This document shows, one piece after another, positions 24,420 through 32,166 of a DNA stretch of 40,307 nt. Made by a program: the position numbers and the translations under genes. Within the stretch, counting starts at the first letter, position 1. Each line of letters begins with the position of its first letter. The notes under the pieces are model-generated. The model ran no database searches, was not told the origin of the DNA, and saw only the letters and a program-made list of their open reading frames with translations. The DNA is from an uncultured Mesorhizobium sp. (GTDB lineage: Bacteria; Pseudomonadota; Alphaproteobacteria; Rhizobiales; Rhizobiaceae): contig CALFXR010000237.1 of NCBI GenBank assembly GCA_937958475.1, positions 1 through 40,307 on the forward strand, given 5' to 3'.

Positions 24420-24560
24420 CGGTCGAGCCCCCTGCTCACCCCGTATGTTCGTTTTGGAGCTATTTTCGGCCGTGCTGTGCAGCCGCCCCGAACGTCATGA
24501 CCATGCCATTTCTGCGGATTTCCGGCAACGTAAACCATTCGTTAACCTTAACTGCCGCGC
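24420..24560 (-). ncRNA. Candidate small RNA or attenuated leader
   Basis: The region between the terminator at 24385 and the promoter area near 24540 has no coding sequence that I can support and is more AT-rich than its surroundings. A transcript ending at the terminator would be about 100-170 bases. I could not match it to a known family, and I found no convincing -35/-10 pair. The whole 24335-24643 interval is otherwise the divergent control region of the rhomboid and PAS genes. Confidence 0.35.
24531..24551 (+). promoter_or_regulatory. CtrA-like binding sites
   Basis: TAAA-CCATTCG-TTAAC fits the CtrA consensus TTAA-N7-TTAA with one mismatch, and a second TTAAC overlaps it at 24548-24552. 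A further half-site (GTTAAC inverted) lies at 24570-24578, which forms a perfect 9-bp inverted repeat with 24541-24549. Position is about 100 bases before the PAS gene. Confidence 0.45.
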
Positions 24561-24643
24561 CCCGTGCATAAGGTTAACAAATACTGGCACGCGACGTGCT
24601 CCGAACGGCATGTAGGCGCCATGAGAAGCGAATCTGTTCGCCG

Positions 24644-25318
24644 ATGGCACAGGACGAGGCAGCCGGTGCGGGGATGCAGGGCATGAAGCAGAACGGATCC
24701 ATCCAACTGTTCCACTACTGGAATCGGCTGCGCAACGGGCGCCCGGCACCGAAGCGGACCGAAATCGAGCCTTCGGACATCAAGACGCTGCTCGCCGACA
24801 CCTTCATCCTCGAGAAGGACGCGCGCGGCGAGGCCGTGTTCCGGCTCGCCGGTACGCGCCTGTGCGCCATCTACGGCCGCGAGCTCAAAGGATTCTCGTT
24901 CACTTCGCTGTGGAAGGAAAAGGACCAGCGGCTGATGGCGCGGCTGGCCTGGAGCGCCTTCGAGAACAAGTCGGTGGTCGTGGCGAACTTCGAGGGTTTC
25001 ACCCGGACCCGCCGGTCGACGACCTTCGAACTGCTGATTCTGCCGCTCGACTTCGGCGCCGACCAGGCGCGGTCGATGGGCATCCTCACGGCGGCCGAAC
25101 GCCCCTTCTGGCTCGGCGTCGACCCGATCGCCGAGGCCCGCATCGAATCGGTGCGCGTCGTCGACGCCGACCGCGAACCGGTGTTCCTGAAGAACCGCCC
25201 CTCGATCCCGGTTCCCAATCTCGTACCGGGCGAAGGGAACCTCACCGACAGTGCCATCGCAGCCGGTTCCGGACGGCGAATCCGCCATCTCGTGGTCCTC
25301 GACGGCGGCCGCAACTAG
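24644..25318 (+). CDS. PAS domain protein (PAS_5 family)
   Basis: 224 residues at most, with a single PAS-like fold of the PAS_5 type that is common in rhizobia and Caulobacter. Visible blocks are IQLFHYWNRLRNGRPAPKRT, IKTLLADTFILEKDARG, FRLAGTRLCAIYGRELKG (the PAS core) and GILTAAERPFWLGVDPI. There is no kinase, cyclase or DNA-binding domain, so it is a stand-alone sensor or adaptor. ATGs at 24644, 24674 and 24683 are possible; homologues often begin near the last (MKQNGSIQL). It is followed by the PilZ gene after 130 bases, and CtrA-like sites lie in front. Confidence 0.8.
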   Translation: MAQDEAAGAGMQGMKQNGSIQLFHYWNRLRNGRPAPKRTEIEPSDIKTLLADTFILEKDARGEAVFRLAGTRLCAIYGRELKGFSFTSLWKEKDQRLMARLAWSAFENKSVVVANFEGFTRTRRSTTFELLILPLDFGADQARSMGILTAAERPFWLGVDPIAEARIESVRVVDADREPVFLKNRPSIPVPNLVPGEGNLTDSAIAAGSGRRIRHLVVLDGGRN

Positions 25319-25448
25319 AACGTGTCGCGACCGCTCCGGTAATCTTTTTCTGAGCACAAATTACCGGTTGTTAACGCTTTCGCGGGTATTCTTGACCTGA
25401 GGGTTCTCGCCATCGAGCGAGCAGACAAAGAACAGGTCGAGGCAGGCG

Positions 25449-26063
25449 ATGAGGTCAGCGGCGGTCGAAGTTGCGCCGTCCAAGGCGGAGCGCCGGACTT
25501 TCCAGCGCGTTCGGGTCAAGATCTATGGCCGGTTCATGCTCGAGGATCGCTCGGAACACCCCTGCCAGGTAATCGACATGTCCCCCGGCAACGTCGCGTT
25601 TCGCGCCGACGCCCACGGCGAGCCGGGCGAAAAGGTCATCGCCTATCTCGACCACATCGGAAGGATCGAAGGCGTCATCACCCGAACGCTCGACGACGGC
25701 TTCGCCATGACGCTGATCGCGTCCGATCGCAAGAAGGACAAGCTTGCCGCGCAGTTGACCTGGCTCGCCAACAAGCACGAACTCGACCTTCCCGAAGACC
25801 GGCGCCACGAGCGCGTCGCCCCGCGCAACCCGATGAGCATCCTGCAGATGCCCGACGGTCGCCAGTACCAGTGCCGCATCATCGACCTGTCGCTGTCGGG
25901 CGCAGCCGTCGAACTCGACGTCAAGCCGGCGCTCGGCTCCCAGGTCATCCTCGGCACGATGCGCGGACAGGTCGTCCGCCATTTCGAGGACGGCGTCGCC
26001 ATCGAGTTCGCCGTCGTCCAGCGTCCCGATTCCCTCGATGGCGAGTTCAGCGGACGCGGCTGA
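25449..26063 (+). CDS. Double PilZ domain protein (c-di-GMP receptor)
   Basis: 204 residues made of two PilZ domains. The second has both binding motifs, RRHERVAPR and DLSLSG, as expected for c-di-GMP binding. The first has RRTFQRVRV and DMSPGN, where the last Gly of D-x-S-x-x-G is replaced by Asn, so it may bind more weakly or not at all. No output domain is attached; such proteins act on motility, adhesion or cell-cycle partners. GAGGCAGG precedes the ATG. A terminator at 26093 ends the transcript, which may also include the PAS gene. Confidence 0.88.
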   Translation: MRSAAVEVAPSKAERRTFQRVRVKIYGRFMLEDRSEHPCQVIDMSPGNVAFRADAHGEPGEKVIAYLDHIGRIEGVITRTLDDGFAMTLIASDRKKDKLAAQLTWLANKHELDLPEDRRHERVAPRNPMSILQMPDGRQYQCRIIDLSLSGAAVELDVKPALGSQVILGTMRGQVVRHFEDGVAIEFAVVQRPDSLDGEFSGRG

Positions 26064-26092
26064 CGCTTCTCTCTTTCTCGACCTTCCGACTG

Positions 26093-26116
26093 GACCGGCC
26101 GCGCGCCGGTCTTTTT
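26093..26116 (+). terminator. Intrinsic terminator after the PilZ gene
   Basis: 7-bp stem GACCGGC / GCCGGTC with loop CGCGC, followed by five T. Confidence 0.88.
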
Positions 26117-26179
26117 CGTCTTGCGGCCGGCCGCCCCCCCCCACGAACGGCGTACGGATCCACGCGGCGCGCCTGCGCG

Positions 26180-26300
26180 ACGATTTGAGGCAAATTCTAG
26201 GCAATTCCGATTCAAACTTTAATACGAGTTTATATTGTTTCTAGTCAATATTAACTCCCCTTGTCGCAAATCTCTACTCAAACTGTACTTCGATGTTTTG
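26180..26300 (+). promoter_or_regulatory. AT-rich upstream region of the BTLCP gene
   Basis: A stretch of about 120 bases that is clearly AT-rich in an otherwise GC-rich window, including TTTATATTG (26229-26237) and CAATATTAAC (26246-26255). I see no gene in it. It probably contains the promoter of the BTLCP gene, but I could not settle -35 and -10 elements. Confidence 0.4.
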
Positions 26301-26352
26301 CGTCGAATAAATCCGACCGTGCCATTGTCCCCTCGAACGGGGAGACACGAAG

Positions 26353-26955
26353 ATGTCGGGCAAGGGGACAGGTTTACTGCTTGCGGCAGCTCTGCCGCTG
26401 ACGATGTGGGCGACCGCGGCGACCGCGGCGGCCAGTTTCATGCCGACGGGAGGGCGCACCACGCAACCCGTCGGCCACTACGAACTGTGCCAGCGCGAGC
26501 CGCGCGAGTGCATGCAGAAGACGGCGCGCGCGGTGCCCGTCACGCTGTCGCGGAAGCTCTGGGCGGCGATGGTCGATATCAACAACGCCGTCAACGCGAT
26601 GGTCGAACCGCGCACCGACATGGAGATGTGGGGCCGGGAGGAATTGTGGTCGTACCCGACGTCGGTCGGCGACTGCGAGGACTACGTGCTGGAGAAGCGG
26701 CGCATGCTGCTTTCGCTCGGCGTGCCGGCCGGCAACCTGTTGATCACCGTGGTGCGCCAGCCCAACGGCGACGGCCACGCGGTACTGACGGTCAACACCA
26801 GTCTCGGCGATTTCGTCCTCGACAACCTCGAGACGCGCGTTCTCGCCTGGAAGGACACCGATTACACGTTCCTCAAGCGCCAGTCCTCGCAGAACTCCGG
26901 CGCATGGGTTTCGATCAACGACGGCCGCAGCACGGCGGTCGGCAGCGTCAAGTAG
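26353..26955 (+). CDS. Transglutaminase-like cysteine protease (BTLCP, LapG-type)
   Basis: 200 residues with a signal peptide (LLLAAALPLTMWATAATAAA) and a PF06035-type domain. The catalytic triad is visible: Cys108 in SVGDCEDYVLEKR, His142 in NGDGHAVLTV and Asp157 in FVLDNLETRVLAW. The best-known member, LapG, is a periplasmic protease that releases surface adhesins under c-di-GMP control. Whether this protein has such a substrate is unknown; no LapD or large adhesin gene is in the window. ATG 26353 has GGGGAG eight bases upstream, and that site lies in a short hairpin. Confidence 0.87.
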   Translation: MSGKGTGLLLAAALPLTMWATAATAAASFMPTGGRTTQPVGHYELCQREPRECMQKTARAVPVTLSRKLWAAMVDINNAVNAMVEPRTDMEMWGREELWSYPTSVGDCEDYVLEKRRMLLSLGVPAGNLLITVVRQPNGDGHAVLTVNTSLGDFVLDNLETRVLAWKDTDYTFLKRQSSQNSGAWVSINDGRSTAVGSVK

Positions 26956-26969
26956 CGAGATACACCGAC

Positions 26970-27044
26970 AACCCGGTCGAGTCCCCACCCTCCCCGTCCC
27001 CAACGACCGGGTTCAGGAGCCGGCCCAGTCCCCGGGCCGGCTCC
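26970..27044 (+). other. Tandem GC-rich hairpins between convergent genes
   Basis: Hairpin 1 has a perfect 10-bp stem (26970-26979 with 27004-27013) and a 24-base C-rich loop. Hairpin 2 has a perfect 11-bp stem (27016-27026 with 27034-27044) and a 7-base loop. No U-tract follows either. They lie between BTLCP and the carbonic anhydrase gene and may block both transcripts. Confidence 0.75.
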
Positions 27045-27099
27045 GCCAATTCCACGGCCACCAGGGCCGGAGAGGCGAAGCCGCGCGGCGCGCGCCGTT

Positions 27100-27627
27100 T
27101 CAGATCTTCTTCAGGTTGTTGCGGAAGCGCGCGCCGTTCTCCACGTAGTGGGCCGCCGAACCGCGCAGCGACGCGACCGCCTTGTCGTCGAGCGTGCGCA
27201 CCGCCTTCGCCGGCGAGCCGACGATCAACGAGTTGTCGGGGAATTCCTTGCCCTCCGTCACCAGCGCGCCGGCGCCGACCAGCGAATTCCTGCCGATCCG
27301 CGCGCCGTTGAGCACGATCGCGCCCATGCCGACCAGGCTGCCGTCGCCGATCGTGCAGCCGTGCAGCATGGCGCGGTGGCCGATCGTGCAGCCCTTGCCG
27401 ATCGTCAGCGGGCTACCGGGATCGGTGTGCATCACCGTGTGTTCCTGGACGTTCGTGTCCTCGCCGATGACGATCGGCTCGTTGTCGCCGCGAATGACGA
27501 CGCCGAACCAGAGGCCGACATTGCGGCCGATGGTGACGTCGCCGATCACGGTCGCGTCGGGCGCCACCCAGTTGGTCTGTTCGTCCTCGAAGACGGGGCG
27601 CTTACCGTCCAGTTCATAAAGCGGCAT
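27100..27627 (-). CDS. Gamma carbonic anhydrase family protein
   Basis: 175 residues forming a left-handed beta helix of hexapeptide repeats (IGDVTIGRN, IGEDTNVQEH, IGKGCTIGHRAMLHGC, IGDGSLVGMGAIVLNG), a trimer in the family. Zinc-type histidines are present (HTVMHTD, GHRAMLHGC). Members include true carbonic anhydrases and proteins of unproven activity such as YrdA/PaaY. The C-terminal helix follows ASLRGSAAHYVENG. It diverges from the hypothetical gene at 27800, with 172 bases between that contain an 8-bp hairpin at 27688-27711. Confidence 0.92.
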   Translation of the reverse strand: MPLYELDGKRPVFEDEQTNWVAPDATVIGDVTIGRNVGLWFGVVIRGDNEPIVIGEDTNVQEHTVMHTDPGSPLTIGKGCTIGHRAMLHGCTIGDGSLVGMGAIVLNGARIGRNSLVGAGALVTEGKEFPDNSLIVGSPAKAVRTLDDKAVASLRGSAAHYVENGARFRNNLKKI

Positions 27628-27799
27628 GTGGGATTCCTCGCTGCTGATGCAGGCGGCAACCTATGTGCACATGCGCCAGGGTGACAAGGCCGGAAGCGGT
27701 CCGTTCCGGCCGGCGTTCCTTTACCCGCCGTTTACCATGATAACCGCACTGTCGTTGCAGAGCGTCACGGATGCGCCGCCCTGCGGCACCGGGGAAACC

Positions 27800-28528
27800 A
27801 TGAGAGCAGCGCAGGCCACGGGCAACGAGCAGATCAGGCCGATCGATTCGGCCTTCATGCTGCGCGTCTTCTACGCCTTCGCCATCCTGGCGCTGCTGTC
27901 GGTCGCCATCAGCCTGGCGGGAAAATGGTTCGGCCGCTCGATCGCCATGGCCGGGCATACCGACGACACGACGGTCCACGAGATCGTCCTCGGCAACGAC
28001 GTGCTGGCGGTACCGGCCAACGCCATCCGTTTCGAATCGGCACGCCGGGACGGCGTCGCCGAGCGGCTCGACCTCTACCTGCACTGGCCCGACATGAACG
28101 GCTATACCGCCGCGACCGCGGACGATTTCAACAGGCCCGGAGACGAGGGGCGCGTGCTTTTCCTGCGCTTCGAGCCGCGCACCATGTCGCGCGACATGAG
28201 CGGCCGCTACGCGCCGATCTACAGCAGGCTCGTCGATCCGGCCGGAACGCCGGGGCCGGCCGGCGTGACGCTCCACCGCTTCAAGGACAAGGCCGGCTAC
28301 CTCGACGAGGTCCTCGCCGTGGCGCAGACCGGCGGCGCGCCGTTCGTCGCCCGCTGCCTCACCGGGCCGGCGGCCGAGAACTCGTTCGCGCCCTGCGAGC
28401 GCGACTTGCATGTCGGTGATTTTCTCAGCCTGACCTATCGTTTCCCGGTCGGCCTGCTCGGAGACTGGCAGGCACTGGACAAGGCGATCGGCGACAGGGC
28501 GGCGGCGTTCATGAAGACCGGCCGCTGA
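27800..28528 (+). CDS. Hypothetical membrane-anchored protein
   Basis: 242 residues from ATG 27800, which has GGGGAAA upstream; the frame is open from 27626 but the earlier part overlaps a control region. Residues about 22-40 (RVFYAFAILALLSVAISLAG) form a transmembrane anchor; the rest is likely periplasmic. ARCLTGPAAENSFAPCERDL contains two Cys 14 apart, which probably form a disulfide. Proteins of this form are common in rhizobia without known function; I cannot assign one. It converges on the DUF3126 gene 16 bases away. Confidence 0.75.
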   Translation: MRAAQATGNEQIRPIDSAFMLRVFYAFAILALLSVAISLAGKWFGRSIAMAGHTDDTTVHEIVLGNDVLAVPANAIRFESARRDGVAERLDLYLHWPDMNGYTAATADDFNRPGDEGRVLFLRFEPRTMSRDMSGRYAPIYSRLVDPAGTPGPAGVTLHRFKDKAGYLDEVLAVAQTGGAPFVARCLTGPAAENSFAPCERDLHVGDFLSLTYRFPVGLLGDWQALDKAIGDRAAAFMKTGR

Positions 28529-28544
28529 TCGCGGCGGTCCGGAC

Positions 28545-28748
28545 TCAGGCCAGATCGACGTCGAGAATCGCCATCGAGAAGTTGTAGTCGCCCTCGTCCT
28601 CGTCCTTGAACACGATGCCGAGGAATTCCTCGCCGATATAGACCTCGGCCGAATCGTCCTTGCGCGGGCGCGCCTTCACCTTCAGCTGCGGGTTCTGGAA
28701 GGTGCGCTTGAAGTAGGCGTCGAGTTTCTTGATCTCGTCTGGCTTCAC
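28545..28748 (-). CDS. DUF3126 family protein
   Basis: A 67-residue conserved alphaproteobacterial protein of unknown function. The start is GTG at 28748, supported by GGGAGAAG just upstream and by the family N-terminus KPDEIKKLDAYFKRTF. Conserved blocks are ARPRKDDSAEVYIGEEFLG and GDYNFSMAILDVDL. It lies 121 bases downstream of cysE on the same strand, which is a frequent arrangement. Confidence 0.88.
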   Translation of the reverse strand: MKPDEIKKLDAYFKRTFQNPQLKVKARPRKDDSAEVYIGEEFLGIVFKDEDEGDYNFSMAILDVDLA

Positions 28749-28869
28749 AATCTTCTCCCATCGGGGGGGTCGCTTCGCGGTGCTGGCTTCTGACACGCGA
28801 GATAGGCCGCTGTAAAGCCGCGGCAACCCGACTCGGCACGCCGGCGACCGAACGCCGGCCGCCCGACGC

Positions 28870-29718
28870 TCAGATGTCGAAGGTGACGACGTGGTCCATT
28901 GTCTGCGACGGCAGCAACTGGTCCATCTGCCGCGCCGGCTGCTCGCAGCCACTTTCGCCGACGACGCGCGCCGGCACGCCGGCGACGGTCTTGTTGCTGG
29001 GCACGGGCGACAGCACCACCGAACCGGCGGCGATCTTGGCGCAGTGGCCGACCTCGATGTTGCCGAGGATCTTGGCGCCGGCGCCGATCAGGACGCCGTA
29101 GCGGATCTTCGGATGGCGGTCGCCGCCGGCCTTGCCGGTGCCGCCGAGCGTGACGCCGTGCAGGATCGAGACGTTGTCCTCGATGACCGCGGTCTCGCCG
29201 ACGACGAGCCCGGTCGCATGGTCGATGAAGATGCCCTTGCCCATCTTCGAGGCCGGGTTGATGTCGGTCTGGAACACAACCGACGAGCGGCTCTGCAGGT
29301 AGAGCGAAAAATCCTTGCGGCCCTGGTTCCACAGCCAGTGCGCCAGCCGGTGGGTCTGAATGGCGTGGAAGCCCTTGAAATAGAGGACCGGCATGATGAA
29401 GCGGTCGCAGGCCGGATCGCGATCGTAATAGGCCTGGATGTCGACGCGCACGGTCGAGCTCCATTCCGGCTGGTCGCGCATCATCGCCTTGAACGTGTGC
29501 TGGATGAGGTCGGCGCCGATGTCCTGGTGGTCGAGCCGCTGGGCGATGCGGTGGATGACCGCATCCTCGAGCGATTCCTGGTTGAGAATCGTGGCATAGA
29601 GGAACGCCGCGAGCAGCGGATCGCGCTCGACCGCCTCCATGGCCTCGTCGCGGATCGACCGCCAGATCGGATCGACCGGCTGCAGTTTCGCGGTGCGTTG
29701 CGCGTGGCTCTGGCTCAT
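28870..29718 (-). CDS. cysE: Serine O-acetyltransferase
   Basis: Transfers acetyl from acetyl-CoA to L-serine, the first step of cysteine synthesis; usually feedback-inhibited by cysteine. 282 residues, normal length. An N-terminal helical domain (about 1-140, with DPLLAAFLYATILNQ) is followed by the hexapeptide-repeat catalytic domain (FIDHATGLVVGETAVIEDN, LHGVTLGGTGKAGGDRHPKI, GNIEVGHCAKIAAGSVV). The catalytic Asp-His pair is in FIDHAT, and His in LHGVTLGG. The C-terminal tail ends DHVVTFDI, close to the usual region that takes part in cysteine inhibition. No cysK is adjacent. Confidence 0.95.
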   Translation of the reverse strand: MSQSHAQRTAKLQPVDPIWRSIRDEAMEAVERDPLLAAFLYATILNQESLEDAVIHRIAQRLDHQDIGADLIQHTFKAMMRDQPEWSSTVRVDIQAYYDRDPACDRFIMPVLYFKGFHAIQTHRLAHWLWNQGRKDFSLYLQSRSSVVFQTDINPASKMGKGIFIDHATGLVVGETAVIEDNVSILHGVTLGGTGKAGGDRHPKIRYGVLIGAGAKILGNIEVGHCAKIAAGSVVLSPVPSNKTVAGVPARVVGESGCEQPARQMDQLLPSQTMDHVVTFDI

Positions 29719-29827
29719 CGGGCTCTCCCTGCCGGCCGCTCGGTCTTGAGCGCGGGCGGAACATACGCCAAAACCGGTTGCGATTGAATTCTATTTTCCT
29801 GAGCGTTCCGTGAAGTGGGATTTGACG

Positions 29828-30628
29828 ATGGAATTTCAAGACGGAATGGCAAACGAGCCGTTGACGGTCGCCTGTGCCGGCGGCGTCGCCACGATCACGC
29901 TCAACCGGCCGGAGCGCCGCAACGCGATCACCCAGGCGATGTGGCACGACATCGCCGTGCGCGTGAAGACCTGCGCGGCCGACGACGCCAACCGCGTCAT
30001 CGTGCTGCGCGGCGCCGGCGGCGATTTCTCCGCCGGGGCCGACATCTCCGAATTCTCGACGCTGCGCGCCGCCGGCGCGTCGGCGCGTGTCTACGAGGCG
30101 GCCAACTCGGCGGCCTTCGCGGCGCTGCGCGAATCACGGCTGCCGGTGATCGCGGCGATCCGCGGCATCTGCTTCGGCGGCGGCTTCGGCCTCGCCGCCG
30201 CCTGCGACCTGAGGATCGCCGCCGACGATGCGCTCTTTTCGGTGCCGGCCGCGCGGCTCGGCCTCGCCTATCCGGTGGACGCCATGGGCGACATCGTCGG
30301 CGCGCTCGGCCAGCAGATGGCGAAGTACATGACCTTCTCGGGCGCGCGGATCGACGCCGCGACCGCCCGCGACGCGGGCTTCCTGCTCGACGTCGTCGAG
30401 CCGGACCGGCTGGAAAGCCGGGTCGGCGGTCTCGCCGCGGCGATCGCCGAGAACGCGCCGCTGTCGGTGCGTGCATCGAAGGCCTCGATCAGGGCCGCCG
30501 CCTCGGGCAGGACGGAAGACGCCCACAACGCCCGGGCGCTTGGCGACCTCACCTTCGACAGCGCCGACTACGCCGAGGGCCGCGCGGCCTTCCTGCAGAA
30601 GCGGCGGCCGGCCTTCGAGGGGCGGTGA
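29828..30628 (+). CDS. Enoyl-CoA hydratase/isomerase family protein
   Basis: Crotonase-fold enzyme of 266 residues. The acyl-CoA binding and oxyanion-hole segments are visible: ITLNRPERRNAITQAM, GGDFSAGADISEF and IRGICFGGGFGLAAACDLRI. Of the two usual catalytic Glu positions, the region after ARLGLAYPVDAMGDIVGAL does not show a standard Glu pair, so it may act as an isomerase or on another CoA ester rather than as a hydratase. The start could be GTG 29810, ATG 29828 or ATG 29846; 29828 has the best spaced GGGA. It diverges from cysE. Confidence 0.85.
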   Translation: MEFQDGMANEPLTVACAGGVATITLNRPERRNAITQAMWHDIAVRVKTCAADDANRVIVLRGAGGDFSAGADISEFSTLRAAGASARVYEAANSAAFAALRESRLPVIAAIRGICFGGGFGLAAACDLRIAADDALFSVPAARLGLAYPVDAMGDIVGALGQQMAKYMTFSGARIDAATARDAGFLLDVVEPDRLESRVGGLAAAIAENAPLSVRASKASIRAAASGRTEDAHNARALGDLTFDSADYAEGRAAFLQKRRPAFEGR

Positions 30629-30700
30629 ATTCACACTCGTCCGGCGGGCCCGGCGGACAGCCTCGTCGGCCCAGTCGGCCTCCGACGGCGGCGCGGCCGT

Positions 30701-31456
30701 CTACAGGGGATGCTTCGCCAGGAATTCGAGGACGCGGGCCTTGAAGGACCTGTCGCCGACCGCAAGCATGTGATCGCGTCCCTCGATGGCGAAGGCCTCG
30801 GCGTTCGCCATCATCGCGGCCAGCGTTTCCGGCGAGCCGCCGATATCGTCCTTCGTGCCGACGGCCACCAGCACCGGCTGGTCGATGCGGTGCATGTCGG
30901 CTTCGGTGAGTTCCTGGCGCGAGGTCGAGATGCAGGCGGCGAGCGCCCGGCGGTCGCTGCGCGTCTGGTCGGCGAAGGCGCGGAATGCGCGGCCGCGCGG
31001 ATGCGTGACCGTCGCCGGATCGTCGGCGAGCAGCGCGTCGGCGATCGGATCCCAGTCGCCGACGCCGTCGACCATGCCGCTGCCGAGGCCGCCGAACACC
31101 AGCGTCGCCACCATCGCCGGTTCCGCGAGAGCGAGGAACGCCGCGATTCGGGCGCCCATCGAGTAGCCCATCACATGGGCGCGCGCGATGCCGAGATGGC
31201 GCAGAAGCGCGGCGGCGTCGCCGGCCATCTTCGTGGGCGCGTAGTCCGAAGGCTCATAGCTCTTCGTCGATGCCCCGTGTCCGCGATTGTCGACGGCGAT
31301 GGTGCGGAAGCCTGCGTCCGTCAGGGTCTTGACCCAGCTGGGCCCCACCCAGTTGACGTGATGCGTCGAGGCGAAGCCGTGGATGAGCAGCACCGGATCG
31401 CCGGCGCCCCGATCGAGGTAGGCGAGATCGAAACCGTCGTGGGAAAAGTGCTTCAT
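30701..31456 (-). CDS. Alpha/beta hydrolase
   Basis: 251 residues with the full catalytic triad: Ser99 in the nucleophile elbow GYSMGARIAA, an Asp in VLVAVGTKDDIGGS and a His in GRDHMLAV. The oxyanion segment is PVLLIHGFASTHHVNW. Similar to carboxylesterases or lactonases of the 3-oxoadipate enol-lactonase type, but the substrate cannot be given. ATG 31456 is chosen because homologous sequence begins with MKHFSHDGF; the frame continues to 31519. It is likely a single-gene unit. Confidence 0.85.
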   Translation of the reverse strand: MKHFSHDGFDLAYLDRGAGDPVLLIHGFASTHHVNWVGPSWVKTLTDAGFRTIAVDNRGHGASTKSYEPSDYAPTKMAGDAAALLRHLGIARAHVMGYSMGARIAAFLALAEPAMVATLVFGGLGSGMVDGVGDWDPIADALLADDPATVTHPRGRAFRAFADQTRSDRRALAACISTSRQELTEADMHRIDQPVLVAVGTKDDIGGSPETLAAMMANAEAFAIEGRDHMLAVGDRSFKARVLEFLAKHPL

Positions 31457-31598
31457 CCGGCGCGCTCGTTTGACTTGCGATCTGCAGCGTTTCCTAGGGA
31501 GCACAGGCACAGGACGCAAGTTGGAAACGGCCGCTCAGCCGTTTGGGCGCGCCTTGCCGCCTGCCCCGCCGGAGTCCGGCACAACGCTGGCCGCAGGC

Positions 31599-32144
31599 TC
31601 AGTCGGCGCTGACCGGGCCGTCGCCCGCCTGGCCGGGATTGCTCTCGCCGGCGACGAGGTCGATGGCCGGATGGCGGACACGGTCGCCGTCCTCGATGCC
31701 CAGCCGTTCGGCGATGCCGGCCTTGACCTCGAAGACGAAGCGCACGGGAACGCCGGGCGAGATGGTGGCGGGCGACAGCGGCTCGCCGCGGCGGATCGCG
31801 CGGATGCGCCCGTCCTGGCCGATGAAGATCAGGTCGAGCGCCAGCGGCGTGTCCTTCATCCAGAAACCGACCTGCTGCGTCTCGCTGAAGACGAACAGCA
31901 TGCCGTGGTCGTCCTCCATGTGCTCGCGGAACATGAGGCCTTGCTGGCGCTCGGCCGGATCGTCGGCGATCTCGACGGTAAAGCTACGTTCGCCTTCGTC
32001 CGTCAGGACGACGAGGTGCGTCGCGTCGATCGCAAGATTGCCGTTGGCGCCGCCCGACGGGAAATCCGGCCGCAGCAGCAGATAGCCTGCAACCGTGAGG
32101 AGCGCGACGGCAACGACCGCTGCAAGCCAGTATGTTCGAGACAT
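31599..32144 (-). CDS. DUF192 family protein, membrane-anchored
   Basis: 181 residues: an N-terminal hydrophobic segment (about 6-24, LAAVVAVALLTVAGYLLL) then a DUF192 domain with the family signatures DPAERQQGLMFREHMEDDHGM, GFWMKDTPLALDLIFIGQDG and EVKAGIAERLGIEDGDRV. Function is unknown; the domain is small, beta-rich and usually exported. It is 22 bases downstream of the cold-shock gene and probably in the same transcript, an arrangement seen in many rhizobia. Confidence 0.88.
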   Translation of the reverse strand: MSRTYWLAAVVAVALLTVAGYLLLRPDFPSGGANGNLAIDATHLVVLTDEGERSFTVEIADDPAERQQGLMFREHMEDDHGMLFVFSETQQVGFWMKDTPLALDLIFIGQDGRIRAIRRGEPLSPATISPGVPVRFVFEVKAGIAERLGIEDGDRVRHPAIDLVAGESNPGQAGDGPVSAD

Positions 32145-32166
32145 CGATTACCCGTGCGCCCGCTGC

